From assembly GCA_963971305.1 (NCBI GenBank), contig OZ020306.1, positions 69,165,022 through 69,229,021 on the forward strand: a DNA stretch of 64,000 nt. Direction: 5' to 3'. The DNA comes from Arcuatula senhousia (lineage: Eukaryota > Mollusca > Bivalvia > Mytilida > Mytilidae). This document shows positions 46,601-56,948 of this stretch, piece by piece. Position 1 is the first letter of the stretch. Each line of letters opens with the position of its first letter. The notes under the pieces were generated by a model. That model saw nothing but the letters and a program-made list of their open reading frames with translations. It made no database searches and was not told where the DNA came from. A program made the translations under genes and the position numbers.

Positions 46601-47149
46601 ATTTTAATTGACTCAAAAAAGCACTTATCATGGTATTCATCTGTCAGAGTTATTATCAATAAGATAAAGACTTCCTTGAATGTGAATATGAAAATTACAA
46701 ATAAAACTCTTTTGGAATTCTTTTTAAAAGAATGGAAACAAAGATTACATCAAGTTTCTGATGGTAAATTATGTACTTACTCAACTTTTAAAACAAATTT
46801 TGGATTGGAAAAATATCTTTTGATAATAAAAAACTTTGAACAGAGATGTAGATTAACCAAATTCAGAATCTCGGCTCATAAGCTTAATATAGAGACAGGT
46901 AGATACAAGGGCATTCCCAGACACAATAGACTCTGTACAAGATGTGATTTAAATGTTGTGGAGGATGAGACTCATTTCTTGTGTGTGTGTCCTGGAGTGA
47001 ACAATATTCGTCAAGAGCTTGAAACTACTGCTCATAGAAAATGTAAAAATTTTGCATCTCTAGAATCTAAGACAAAACTCATATGGTTATTGACTAATGA
47101 GGATTTAGAAATTCTTAATCTAATATGTTCATTCCTGGCACACATATAA
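43666..47149 (+). pseudogene. LINE-1 endonuclease-reverse transcriptase ORF with four lesions
   Basis: The endonuclease has WNIGGF, FLAETH, GDINARTG, TVDYTMVS and SDCHCQ (APE-type catalytic blocks). The RT has NKSPGLDNVSNNMIK, NYRGLTI, DLKKAFDT, GVKQGDNLSPNLF and MYADDIILLS. The C-terminus has CTRCDLN...HFLCVC (CxxC...HxxxxC). Lesions: in-frame TAA at 43936-43938 (EN sequence continues in the same frame); frameshift at the A-run near 44050; frameshift at the A-run near 45165; one-base loss near 45676 (AGI then KLKLLEVG in the next frame). All frameshifts are at A-rich spots. The copy is dead but little diverged. Confidence 0.85.
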
Positions 47150-47277
47150 TGTTTGGTGTTTTTTTTAAAATCCTCTATATTAAATTAATATCTGCTGGTC
47201 TGCCACATTGATGGTACATTCTGTGTTCTATTTAAGAGTTCTGAGAATATATTTATATATGACTAAAATGCACTACT

Positions 47278-47505
47278 GCAGTTCTTAAGCACCGCCCCCT
47301 GGTGACCACAGCATTCATAGAACATTAAACTTCTATGGGTGCTTTGATCACGGGGAGAACTGTACAGTATGTGTATAAATCAATGCTACAAGTAGTTATA
47401 AGTTTCGCAGTCCTAAAGCACCGTCCCCTGGTGACCATAGCATGCATATGACTATATCATTTTATAAATCTTGTATGTGTGATCTGAGCACGGGGAGGAC
47501 TGCTA
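47278..47505 (+). repeat. LINE-1 3' UTR: two stem-loop units with a conserved motif
   Basis: Unit 1 pairs CAGTTCT (47279-47285) with AGAACTG (47356-47362). Unit 2 pairs GCAGTCCT (47407-47414) with AGGACTGC (47496-47503). The changed base pair (T-A to C-G) keeps the stem. Each unit contains GCACCGYCCCCTGGTGACCA just inside the 5' arm and CACGGGG just inside the 3' arm. This looks like a structured RNA element recognised during retrotransposition. Confidence 0.7.
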
Positions 47506-47746
47506 TAACAAATGTTTTTTGTTGTTTTTGTTTTTACTTGTAATTTATCATTGTAGCATAATGAAATATTGGTCCATTTTTGTATCCAGACTCTTTGAAC
47601 ATGTATATATATAGTATCTGCATTAAGCTATCTATTTATTATAATCTTATACTTTATTCTATTCTCTGTTATAATGTAATCATTGTAATGATGCTGCCCT
47701 TTGAGGGACCATAATTGGAAAATAAATTATGTCTATGTCTATGTCT

Positions 47747-48447
47747 TATTTTGTTGATTTTTGTTGTTTTTGTTGTTTTTTTTTTTTTTTTTTTTTGTTC
47801 TTTACAGACATGACAGATCTACCTCAATTGATAAGCCTATATCCATGTATATGATTTTTTACCTCTTTTCATACAAAGAGCAGCATTGAGTTATCTTCCT
47901 TTTCTCAGTAAAATATTGTAACGTGAAACCCCTGCGCTACTTTACCGATAAAGGGTTCGTGCCGAAGTTACTTCTCCGGATTCCAACTGATGTCAAGGTT
48001 CTAATTTTTGGTAGCGAATTAAATAACTTACTATTTAAGAATTATGTACATGTACTTGGAAATGGGGAGGGGGTAATTGACGACGTTGCTAAGTGTGGAT
48101 GCTCACAAGGGTATCCAAAAAATAGGGTAATACAATCTAACAATCTGCTTATCAGACCAAGAAAGAAGAATCAGCACTTCGTCTTCCAACTGCTGATTCT
48201 GTCAGCAAAGCGTCATTGCCAAATGCTGCAACTTAAACTTTATAAGTGGCCAAATATAAACCTTCAGCACCAACTGCTTAAGATATGGTAACACCAAGTC
48301 ACCATATAAATATCAACGCTGAACGTAAACAGCACACCTGTGCGTTCAGCACTGCACATCAACTGTTGAACCCAGTGCTGTACATCAGCCCTTCGACTTA
48401 ACCACCTAAAGTATTCAACCTACAACTTAACTGCTGACACTACGAAT
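47747..48447. other. Intergenic, no gene
   Basis: A T-run and AT-rich sequence. The 122-codon frame at 47923-48291 has no recognisable domain and no normal ATG start; it is not taken as a gene. Confidence 0.5.
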
Positions 48448-49763
48448 TTAAGGTGGCTCATCCCTTTTACAACGCGCAACGTTATGCGCATTGCGGTTGA
48501 AAAAATTATTTGGGACGTTTCGGAACGTATTTTTGACGTTACAATCGAAATTTACGCTAGTCGTCGACGAAATGAAAGAACGTAAAAAACTAAACGTCCG
48601 TCGTTAACAGGAATGTTTGAGAATTTCATGACCGCATCTTCCGTTAGAAGTTAATGGAAAAGTCATTCGGAGAAGGTTGTCTTTTAGAAAAGCGATGTTT
48701 TACATAAAATTAGGAAAGCCGTTTAATAAAATGACATCTGTTTCCAATCTATAAAAAGACATTTCATCGTATATTCCATTGTCGTACTACTGCTATTAAA
48801 CTGTCTCCGAGCATTTCTAAAACGAGTAGATCGTTGTCTTTTAAATTAGTGCCAACTGTGTGGGTTTTCAGTCCCTTTTAATTAGCAATAAAAAACCTCC
48901 CCTCTTTTTGAAAAAAAATAAATACAATGTCCGATTCTGTAGATGTTAGATATCTACATTTTTTATAACATTGTTTCCTCCGTTCGGTTTGGTGTTTGTC
49001 CGTTCGTTTCCGCCATATCCCAGATAACGACAAAAAAAGTTTATACATACAGTTGTTTCAGTTTTTTTATCTATAATCTTTTACGCCAAAATCGTCGACA
49101 GTTTTTAAAAAGTACGCCTAAATAAAACAAACTATAGTAAGTTTTATGAATAGTAATTTTTTTGTAAAGGTGACAAAACCAATGCGATACAGAAGTATCT
49201 GAAAACTGTTTGTCATATGAACGATTTTAATTCATTGTCATGGACCAAAATGCTTGACAGAATTTTCTAATGTACGGACAGGAGTTTGAATATGAGCAAA
49301 CCTTAAACCCGCAAAAATGGATCCGGAACAAAAGGGGATAATCGATTTCAAAAAGATCAGTCAAAACAGATAGTCATAAAAAAGCAGATGGATCATGGTT
49401 CAAATTAGGTATACAGATCGAGGTGATGTAATACGTTAAACGGGTGTATATTTCCTCTTATATATGATAACAATACAAGTAGTTGCTTGATTCATGTGAT
49501 TAAAGGACAAACAAACAAAATAAACTTCTTACTCACAGGGCTTATTATTAAAACAACACAGCATTATATTTTTCATTACAAATCAGACGTATACCGTGAC
49601 AGAACAGAATTTCTGTGGGTCTCCCGCATAAAGCAAAAAAAAAAGAAGTCGGTTAGTTAAACAGAAGTAAAAAGAGACATGAAAAGGCATCCAACTATAT
49701 GAGACCCCTACCAAAGACAGCTTACTAAATATTGAAAGCCTACAACTTTCTTGATATCTTTAG

Positions 49764-49846
49764 GATTTTGGTTTTGAATCATACGCATTGTATTTTTTTA
49801 ATCACAGATTTTGGTTTTGAATCATACGCATTGTATTTTTTTAATC
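49764..49846 (+). repeat. 40-bp direct tandem repeat, two copies, period 43
   Basis: GATTTTGGTTTTGAATCATA followed by CGCATTGTATTTTTTTAATC occurs at 49764-49803 and again at 49807-49846 without change. Confidence 0.95.
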
Positions 49847-50049
49847 CAGGGCCAATTCATTCGTAAACCGGCGATCAGCGATCATATTGAAGGCTGTTTG
49901 TTGTTTTTCATTGAGATTTTGTTTAAATTGTCATTGTAGCGCATACACTTATTCTTCTATTTAGTATTTACGAAAATGCGTTGCGTCGGCGGACAAAAAA
50001 CATAGAACGAAAAAAAGTTCCGTACAAAACTATAATGTGTTTTAATGAA

Positions 50050-50215
50050 TATCGTAACGGGTGTGCTATAGCAAGCAGGAGCACCTGAGTTCACTCTCAA
50101 TACAAGATTGGTATTGATATTCAGTAGTTGTTGTCTGTTTTATTTTATCTCTGCCCTTTCGGACTTTTGACAGTCGGATGCCTCATTGGAACCTCTGCTT
50201 CTTTCAATATAATTC
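50050..50215 (+). mobile_element. PLE2 3' tail fragment
   Basis: GGTGTGCTATAGCAAGCAGG, AGCACCTGAGTTCACTCT, then CTGCCCTTTCGGACTTTTGA and CTCATTGGAACCTCTGCTTC match the PLE2 tail at 17150-17390 reversed. Confidence 0.75.
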
Positions 50216-50316
50216 CCCATAGGTTATAGTTGTTTTTGATTATTTCTTCAGGTACAAATAAATGAAGTTTGAAAATTTTATCGGTCAGGGTTTGTTATTT
50301 CGCAAATTAATATATT

Positions 50317-50860
50317 ATACCCCCACTCGTAAGAGAGCGGGCTATATTGCAATCACCTTGTCCGTCCGTTCGCCCGGTTCAATTTCTCTGCTTCTACTGA
50401 ATGGGTTGGTTTCAAATTTAGTACACAGCTTCAGCATGATTAGTTATACCGTGCCTCCGCTTTCCAGGTCAGTCCGTCATCTACTTCCTGTTTTCCGAGC
50501 CGACTTTGACTTCTTTAGGGTAAAAAATTTGAAATGTGAAATTTTTCGTAGAATATTTCTCGGCTTCTACTGGATGAATTGGTTTTAAATTTGGTACACA
50601 GCTTCAGCATGATGCGTTATACCGTGCCTCCCATTTCCAGGCCAGTCCATCATCAACTTCCTGTTTTCTGAGCCGACTTACTTAAGACTTTTTATGGGTA
50701 AAAAATAGATAATTTTTCGTAACAGATTTTTCGGCTTCTACAGAAGGGATTTATTACAAATTTGGTACACAGCTTCAGCATTATGAGTTGTACTGTGCCT
50801 CCTTTTTCCAGGTAAGTCGGTCATCTACTTCCTGTTTTCTGAATGGTCGAGTGGGGGTAT
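50317..50860 (+). mobile_element. TIR element with three internal tandem units
   Basis: Ends ATACCCCCACTCG (50317) and CGAGTGGGGGTAT (to 50860) are perfect 13-bp inverted repeats. The interior holds three units of about 170 bases marked by CGGCTTCTAC..., TTTGGTACACAGCTTCAGCA and CATCTACTTCCTGTTTTC. The string TATACCCCCGCTTC at 5174 may be a relic of a related end. The 108-codon ORF is a by-product. Confidence 0.8.
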
Positions 50861-51655
50861 GCTTAGCACGACTTAGTGCAATCCCTTGTCTTATTTTTGC
50901 AATATTTGTTCTGATGTTTCGGTATCATACATGTATATGACGAAAATAGACCAAGAACATGTAGAATAAGAACTTCCCATTGTGCAAATATCTACACTAA
51001 AACTGAAGTAAATTAATCAAGACAAGTCAAAATGAAGGACCGGATCATCATAAATAAAAACAAATTGTGTCTGTGTCTGTGGTCTAGCTGTCTGTTTGCC
51101 CCTAACATAAACACTTGTGCATTCATATCCTATTAGAAAGCAGCTTTACAATTACAAACAAAATCGAAATTCAATTGCCAATACAGATTAGAAAATTTCA
51201 AGCTCAAAATATCAGTTTAGCAATGTTGTGTTACCTTTAACCTAGATCTTACACATATATGCAAGAGCAATGACACTGCAAACGGCCATTATTTGGCAAA
51301 TTCGTTTTTGTTTTACAAGATGGGTGTCAAAAACTGAATTTTTTATGCCCCCCTTTTCTGTGATCAAAAGTTGATGAGATAGGTCTGTGTTTTTATATCC
51401 TGATCATATGTATATGTATATAAAGTTTAATGATAATAAGATAACTTCCTTCATGGTAAAGTAGTACAATCCTGTAAGTAAACATGATTTGCGACAAAAG
51501 GACCCTTACACTTTAGTAGAAAGGGCGACAAAATTGATCTTGTACATTATTTTCCTAACTTGAACATTCCATGAATGACAATGGATGCATCAGGAATAAT
51601 ATTTTATCAGTTGTGACTTTAACACTGAACAATGTATCTTATGTATTCATGAATA
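50861..51655. other. Intergenic, nothing recognised
   Basis: AT-rich, no ORF of note. Confidence 0.5.
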
Positions 51656-51954
51656 GGGGACGACCATATGATTTTGAGGGGGGGTGACAGTTTTTGCAAA
51701 CAAATATGCTGGCCTGGAAAAAGTTGAAAATAAATAATCTGGCCTCTGTCATGTCTGTTTGCAAGAAAATACATAATCTGTCCCAAGATCCTTGCTCAAT
51801 CAAGTTTTTGTATGCAGACAATAAATATTCTTGTCGCGTAGCGGCGAAAATTAAATATTTTGGCCCTGCAAAATTTTGAAAATAAATACATGTACATGTA
51901 ATCTGTCTCGACTGAAACTGCCAGGCCCCCCTTTAGAATCAAATGGTCGTCCCC
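51656..51954 (+). mobile_element. 299-bp MITE with about 28-bp TIRs
   Basis: Left end GGGGACGACCATATGATTTT; right end in reverse complement GGGGACGACCATTTGATTCT; both then run into G-rich tracts (GGGGGG). A few mismatches. The target duplication is not clear. Non-coding. Confidence 0.8.
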
Positions 51955-54830
51955 ATGTGGACAAAATGTTTTACAAGTGTTTACAAGAACACTGCAAACA
52001 CTAAGAATATTGAAGATTATAAATATTTTTGTTATATTTGTACAGTGTACATGTACATGTAGTTTGTAACTTTAATGACCATTATATCCTTCCGTACAAT
52101 ACAAATCAGTGTTTTTGCACTTGTTTATCCAATATCCATGGATGCATGTACACAAACATCAATTGCTAGTTTTGGTTAACATCCCTGTATCCTTTCACAC
52201 ATGTATAGCAGAGGCTGAACATCCATGTACAAGCTTGTGCTGTCACAGGCAAAATTAAAGTGATATTTTGTTTTTGTATGTTTTTTTTTTTGGCAAATTC
52301 ATATTTACTCAGTTAAAAATATTTACAAGTCGTTTCGGATTGATTTCAACAACAACATCAAATATATAATCCGTGACGGGGATGATCATTGTCGCACTGT
52401 TGCAGAACATGTAAAATGATTGTTGTCATTGTTTTGAAACGACCCCCTTTTCGCTACCGCTAGGATTTTACGTAAATAATTATTTTAAGAATAATTACTC
52501 ACCACGAACAAAATAGATGCATTAAAGAGAAATGATACATCCATTTGGTCAACAAAATGTACGTCCAGTATTCCTGGTATCCTTCAATCAAGGTAATTGC
52601 ACGTTTGTTGATCGGCATAACTTGCAAATGGCGACCGCCATGTATTTTGACCTTGATAAGGGACGTAACTCAATTCCCGCCAAAATGTCATCTGTGTTAG
52701 CGAAATAACTAAAAAAGGGCGTTTTTCTAGTTTAAATACTCGGATTTTGCTATTAACTGATTTCAACTTATAGTTCATTAAAGATAGTTTGAGAAACGAT
52801 CTACATAAAAATATTATCTATACATTTGAATACAACAATTAAGATTTTAGAAATTTGGGGTTTTTGGGTGCAGGGCACACACATCCCTCTATAGAGCCCA
52901 AACGAACTCGGTGACCCCCTTTTTTCTTTCTCTTAAAATGAACCTTATATCGATGACTTAAAAATATTAGTTTTTGGAAAAATTCTATGAAATAGATTTT
53001 TTATTATTAATCGAAATTCGTTTGTTTTTGCTCAAAACTAGAGGAAAAAAATCGTCAAATTTATGACAAATCTGTGAATAGAAAACTAACGACCTACCTT
53101 TCAAATCTGTTGACAGCTAAAACTTGTTCACTAGTATGTATTGATTGAATATAACCCAAATGTACTGTTAGAGAACCAAAGTCTTTTTGTCTGTAATTAT
53201 TTTTTGAAGGATCTATGAATGGACAAGAAAGTGCCAATTTTACGAACTTTGATAGCTTCTACAGAAAAAACGAGCACGGTGACCCCCCTTTTTTATTCCA
53301 TTTTCCGATGAAGCTTATCAAACTACATAACATATATCAAAATAAAAAAATTCTATGAAAACTCATAAAAGGGATGAGCCACCTTAAAGGCTTTACAAAA
53401 CTCAGCGTTGGCTAACAGCTTTGCTAATGCTAAAATCGACTTGCTTATAATTTGATCTGGAACTAGCTTTTTGAACTGAAATCAACTAAAACTGCCATAA
53501 AATCGAATACAGCGGCATACATACCATGAACGAGTCGATATGGACGATACCAAAAGTAAAGATCACGAATACGTTCAAAGTTACCCACTCATGCAAAACC
53601 TTTGCAAGAACTAAGCTAAAACATGGAACTTCGGATATTATTTTCCTGTCCGATTTAGTTTATATTTATCTAATGACTTTTCTAAAAAAAGTTAATTATA
53701 GAATCCCAAAAACGAAAGTAGATTTTAATACTTTTGAACATGACTGGAAAACAGTAACAATAAGGATTTTCGTAGGAAATGTCTGTTTTGATCAATAATA
53801 CTTTGTTTGTAAATAAAGTTTGGATGATCCAAGACAATCTGTTACATGTAGTACTGAAACCAGTTTTGTCATATTAACCACGCCTCCAAGAAATGTGTCC
53901 TCGCATTTAACGAAAAGTGGAACTCTGAAAAAAAAACCTGATTATAAGAAATCAGTACATCAGGACCCATAGAACCATAATTAACACCAAGCAATCAGCA
54001 GATGGAAATGTGGGGATGATACGACTTAAATTACAGTTTTTGACATAGACGGTGTTTTAAATTACAGTTTTTGGTATAGACGGAGTTTTTGGAAAATTTG
54101 GATAAGACTAACTATCAGCCAAAATACAATTTTAACGGCCACAGCTGAAAGAAATACGCAAGAATTTGTATGGAGAAATTCTTCCTTAGCAGCGGCTTTT
54201 GCCTACTGTTATCGAATACAGCCCACAGGAGACTGTTACTGCTGAAGGGATCTTTTACGTGCACAGGCGTGACATTTCCTGCACACAGGACGTAGATTAA
54301 TCCGACTGGACACAACAATAATATGGAGTAGGCATTGCCTAAATGCGAGCATAGCTAAAAGGGACTACGTTTTGTTTATATAATGTATTTGGGGCGAGAT
54401 GATATGGGGCGATTAAGCTTCGAGACACGTTAGTTTGGTACGTGCATATAACCAAGACGAAACGAGCAGCTTATGTGTATTTATTATTTTAAGAATATTA
54501 TTTTCTTGTAAAAAGCGCAATTTATTATTTTTTTAAAGCATTATTTCTTTTCTTATTAATTATTTTAACATTCACTCCGGCCCTGTAAAAATAATAACCC
54601 TTTCCGGACCATAAAAAATCTAAATTAGCATTAGCAAATTTCTCGCGGAAACAAATACCGTAGAGCTCTCCGCTCGAGCGGGCTATGCTCGCTATAAAAC
54701 AATACAAACATACAAGAACATACATTATATTATGACAAATCAACTTAAATATGTACAGACTCTCCCTGAATTAACAAAAACAATATTCGAATATAACCAA
54801 AAAATGTCCATAGCACACAATACGGTTACA
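51955..54830. other. Intergenic, no gene
   Basis: Includes the right end of the TTAA-bounded segment. Bases 54024-54088 hold a 30-base tandem pair (TTAAATTACAGTTTTTG). Bases 54240-54310 contain GGGATCTTTTACGTGCACAGG, resembling the ATCTTTTACGTG string of element C copy 3, so a SINE relic is likely. No coding exon recognised. Confidence 0.5.
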
Positions 54831-54839
54831 ACAATAGCT

Positions 54840-56334
54840 TTTAATGTTCTCAAAAAGTTTCACTTCTACTAAACTGTCTAGCTCACAAGGATCAGGTCTC
54901 TTCTATTCAGTCTATTCTTGTTCTGACAGAGTCTCTGTACGCCCCACCCTTCTTCTTTTCCTTGACCCTTCCGTTTGCGTTCCTACTTCCATGAATTTAC
55001 GACTTGACATTCTATTGCAAGTACCAAAGGGAATGGATGCGGAAGGTTTCTGTCGAGTGCTTGAAATGGCCATGGTACTGTAATGAATGGCTCGGTTGGT
55101 CTTGTGATTGTAGCTGTGGTCTTTCGAAGGCATAAAGCAGGCTTGCTGGGTTCTAAGCTTTCTCTAAATGACTCTTCAAGCCCCATTTTTGTAGACACAA
55201 AAGGTTCTGGTGCTATCGCCTTCTTTTAATTCTACCAATTTCCAAGTCTTCCACAGGTGTGGAACTTATCTCCTTTGCAGGCTCAGCTTACACTTCTTCA
55301 CCTAAAATAGCCGAAAGATTCCATGGGTGGCACTAGTCCAGATCGGATTCTCTGTCTGATTCGTTTGTTTCCTCTGCAAATGCTTGATCACAATCATGTT
55401 TTCTCTTGGGATGTCTCTCATAGTCGTATTTTCTAGCGGCAACATATTTCCATTCCTTACACAATCAATGACATATGTCCAGTCAGAATATCTGCGTAGG
55501 ACATTATCTGGCCCCTCCATTAGCACGTGACTTTCTGGCCGGATTGGAAAGTAGACTAGTACTTTCTCACCTTCTTGGAATTTTTCCTAACTAACTTTTT
55601 GATCGTGATATTTCTTTTGTCTGCGGATTTCGGTTTGGATATTCTGTCTGACAATCTGGTTTGCTTTTCCTAAATGCCCTGGAGTTCCCAAACACATTGA
55701 TTACGTGGTATTCCTTTCTTATGCTGTGGTAGACCATAAACGATGTCAAGAGGCGTGGATATCTCTCTACTCATCATTAGACGGTAAGATGTACAACCCA
55801 TCGTTTCATGTATTGCTGAACGATAAGCCATCATGACATAATGGAGGAACATATCCCAATCCTATTTTGTTCGTCTTCATACGCTGTCAACATGATCTCA
55901 ATTGTTTTGTTAAACCTTTCGACCATGCCATCTGACTAAGGATGGTACGATGTGGTTCTTGTATCTGAAGAAGCCTACACATTTCACCAAACAGCGCACT
56001 CTCAAATTGGCTGCCTTGGTCACAGTGTATGGTTGTCGGCACACCAAATCTCGCAACTACCTCTCTCACAAGTATGTCACCTGCTCTAGTCTCCATATTT
56101 GGCATTGCATGCGCCACTCTCCACTACGCATAGGAATCGTCGATGACAACGATATACTCATTTCTAGACTCAGTCATTGGAAGTTCTCCAAGAATGTCAA
56201 TTACTATCCTTTCCATGGGGTAGCCGGATTGTTGAGTCTTCATCGGGGCCTTCTTCTTTTTCCCTGGTCCCTTACGTTTGCAGCATCGTTCGCAACCCGC
56301 TAGATACGTTTTCACGTCATTTCGTAAATCTGGC
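54840..56334 (-). pseudogene. Ty3/gypsy integrase and pol C-terminal remnant
   Basis: Reading on the - strand from 56334: a Cys-rich zinc-finger end (CERCCKRK), the integrase core start with its first catalytic Asp (RIVIDILGELPM), the second Asp region (THCDQGSQFE-like: IHCDQGSQFESALF at about 56010), then a frameshift near 55935 before the Glu block (DGMVERFNK in the next frame). Integrase C-terminal parts follow (MAYRSAIHETMGCTSYRLMM at about 55840; GPDNVLRRYSDWTYVI at about 55515). The region 54840-55250 is probably the tail of the same polyprotein. Several frames are used, so the copy is dead. It was one element with 60060-60655 before PLE1 inserted. Confidence 0.8.
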
Positions 56335-56347
56335 CAATATTATTTTC

Positions 56348-56789
56348 GTTGGTTAAACCACACATAAAAGGTAAAAATATCAAATATAAAACTAATATAA
56401 ATTAATAAAGAATACATCTAAAATCTAAAAAGCCCAAATTTTCGGCTTTCAGCCTTCGTCGGGGGCAGAGCAAAGAAAAAATCACGACCGCCACGGTCTG
56501 AGGACAACCAACAAGTGAATATAGTAAAAAGTGTTCACTCGATAAAAACAACCACGTCATCATCACCCAAATCCTGAACTGAGCAATATAACAATAGGCC
56601 AAATCATACCGAAAGAATCAAATTAAGTAAATTACTAAGAAATGATTTGATTTTTGACATTGATGCCGAAAGGACGTGCTGTTCCCAGGAATTTTATTAT
56701 TCTCTGCTCAAGGAACTGTCTCTGTTTCTCGCCGTGATGGGTTTGAAGCAGAACCGTGACTTGCATAACTTTTATACTGTGACCGGACC
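56348..56789 (-). repeat. Inverted copy of the PLE1 3' region
   Basis: Reverse complement of 59551-59992, 442 bases each, nearly identical. It therefore contains the end of the GIY-YIG coding sequence in antisense and a duplicate 66-codon ORF. Together with the 3' copy it would form a long hairpin in the transcript. Confidence 0.92.
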
Positions 56790-56948
56790 AGATTTTAGAT
56801 GTATTCTTTAATAATCTATATTAGTTTTATATTTGATATTTTTACCTTTTATGTGTGGTTTAACCAACCTACTTATTTTATTGTCTCCATTTTAACTTGC
56901 CACACCACAACATTTATTAATCTATTTACATTTACTACCGTTGTGACC

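Larger units (their letters stand above)
43463..47746 (+). mobile_element. LINE-1 of this window: APE endonuclease/RT non-LTR retrotransposon
   Basis: A single ORF region (43666-47149) encodes an APE-type endonuclease, RT and a C-terminal zinc-knuckle-like motif. It is followed by a 3' UTR with two stem-loop units, AATAAA at 47721-47726 and a short microsatellite tail (TCTATG)n ending about 47746. Microsatellite 3' tails instead of poly-A are typical of CR1/L2-type elements. The exact clade is not determined. Confidence 0.85.
48448..53387 (+). mobile_element. 4.9-kb segment bounded by perfect inverted, TTAA-flanked termini
   Basis: Left end TTAAGGTGGCTCATCCCTTT (48448) and right end, in reverse complement, the same 20 bases and beyond (to 53387): a perfect inverted repeat of 22-23 bases including the TTAA sites at 48448-48451 and 53384-53387. 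No transposase ORF is visible. The interior contains a PLE2 tail (50050-50215), the TIR element at 50317-50860 and the MITE at 51656-51954. Near the right end GGTGACCCCC is repeated (52910, 53279). It is either one large decayed piggyBac/Kolobok-type element or two separate MITEs facing each other. Confidence 0.55.

Noticed and set aside
47923..48291. 122-codon frame between LINE-1 and the TTAA-bounded segment
   Set aside because: It starts at a GTG, has no recognisable domain or splice context, and looks like ordinary open AT-rich DNA.
56402..56602. 66-codon ORF identical to one at 59738-59938
   Set aside because: Both lie in the inverted arms of PLE1 and are non-coding repeat sequence.
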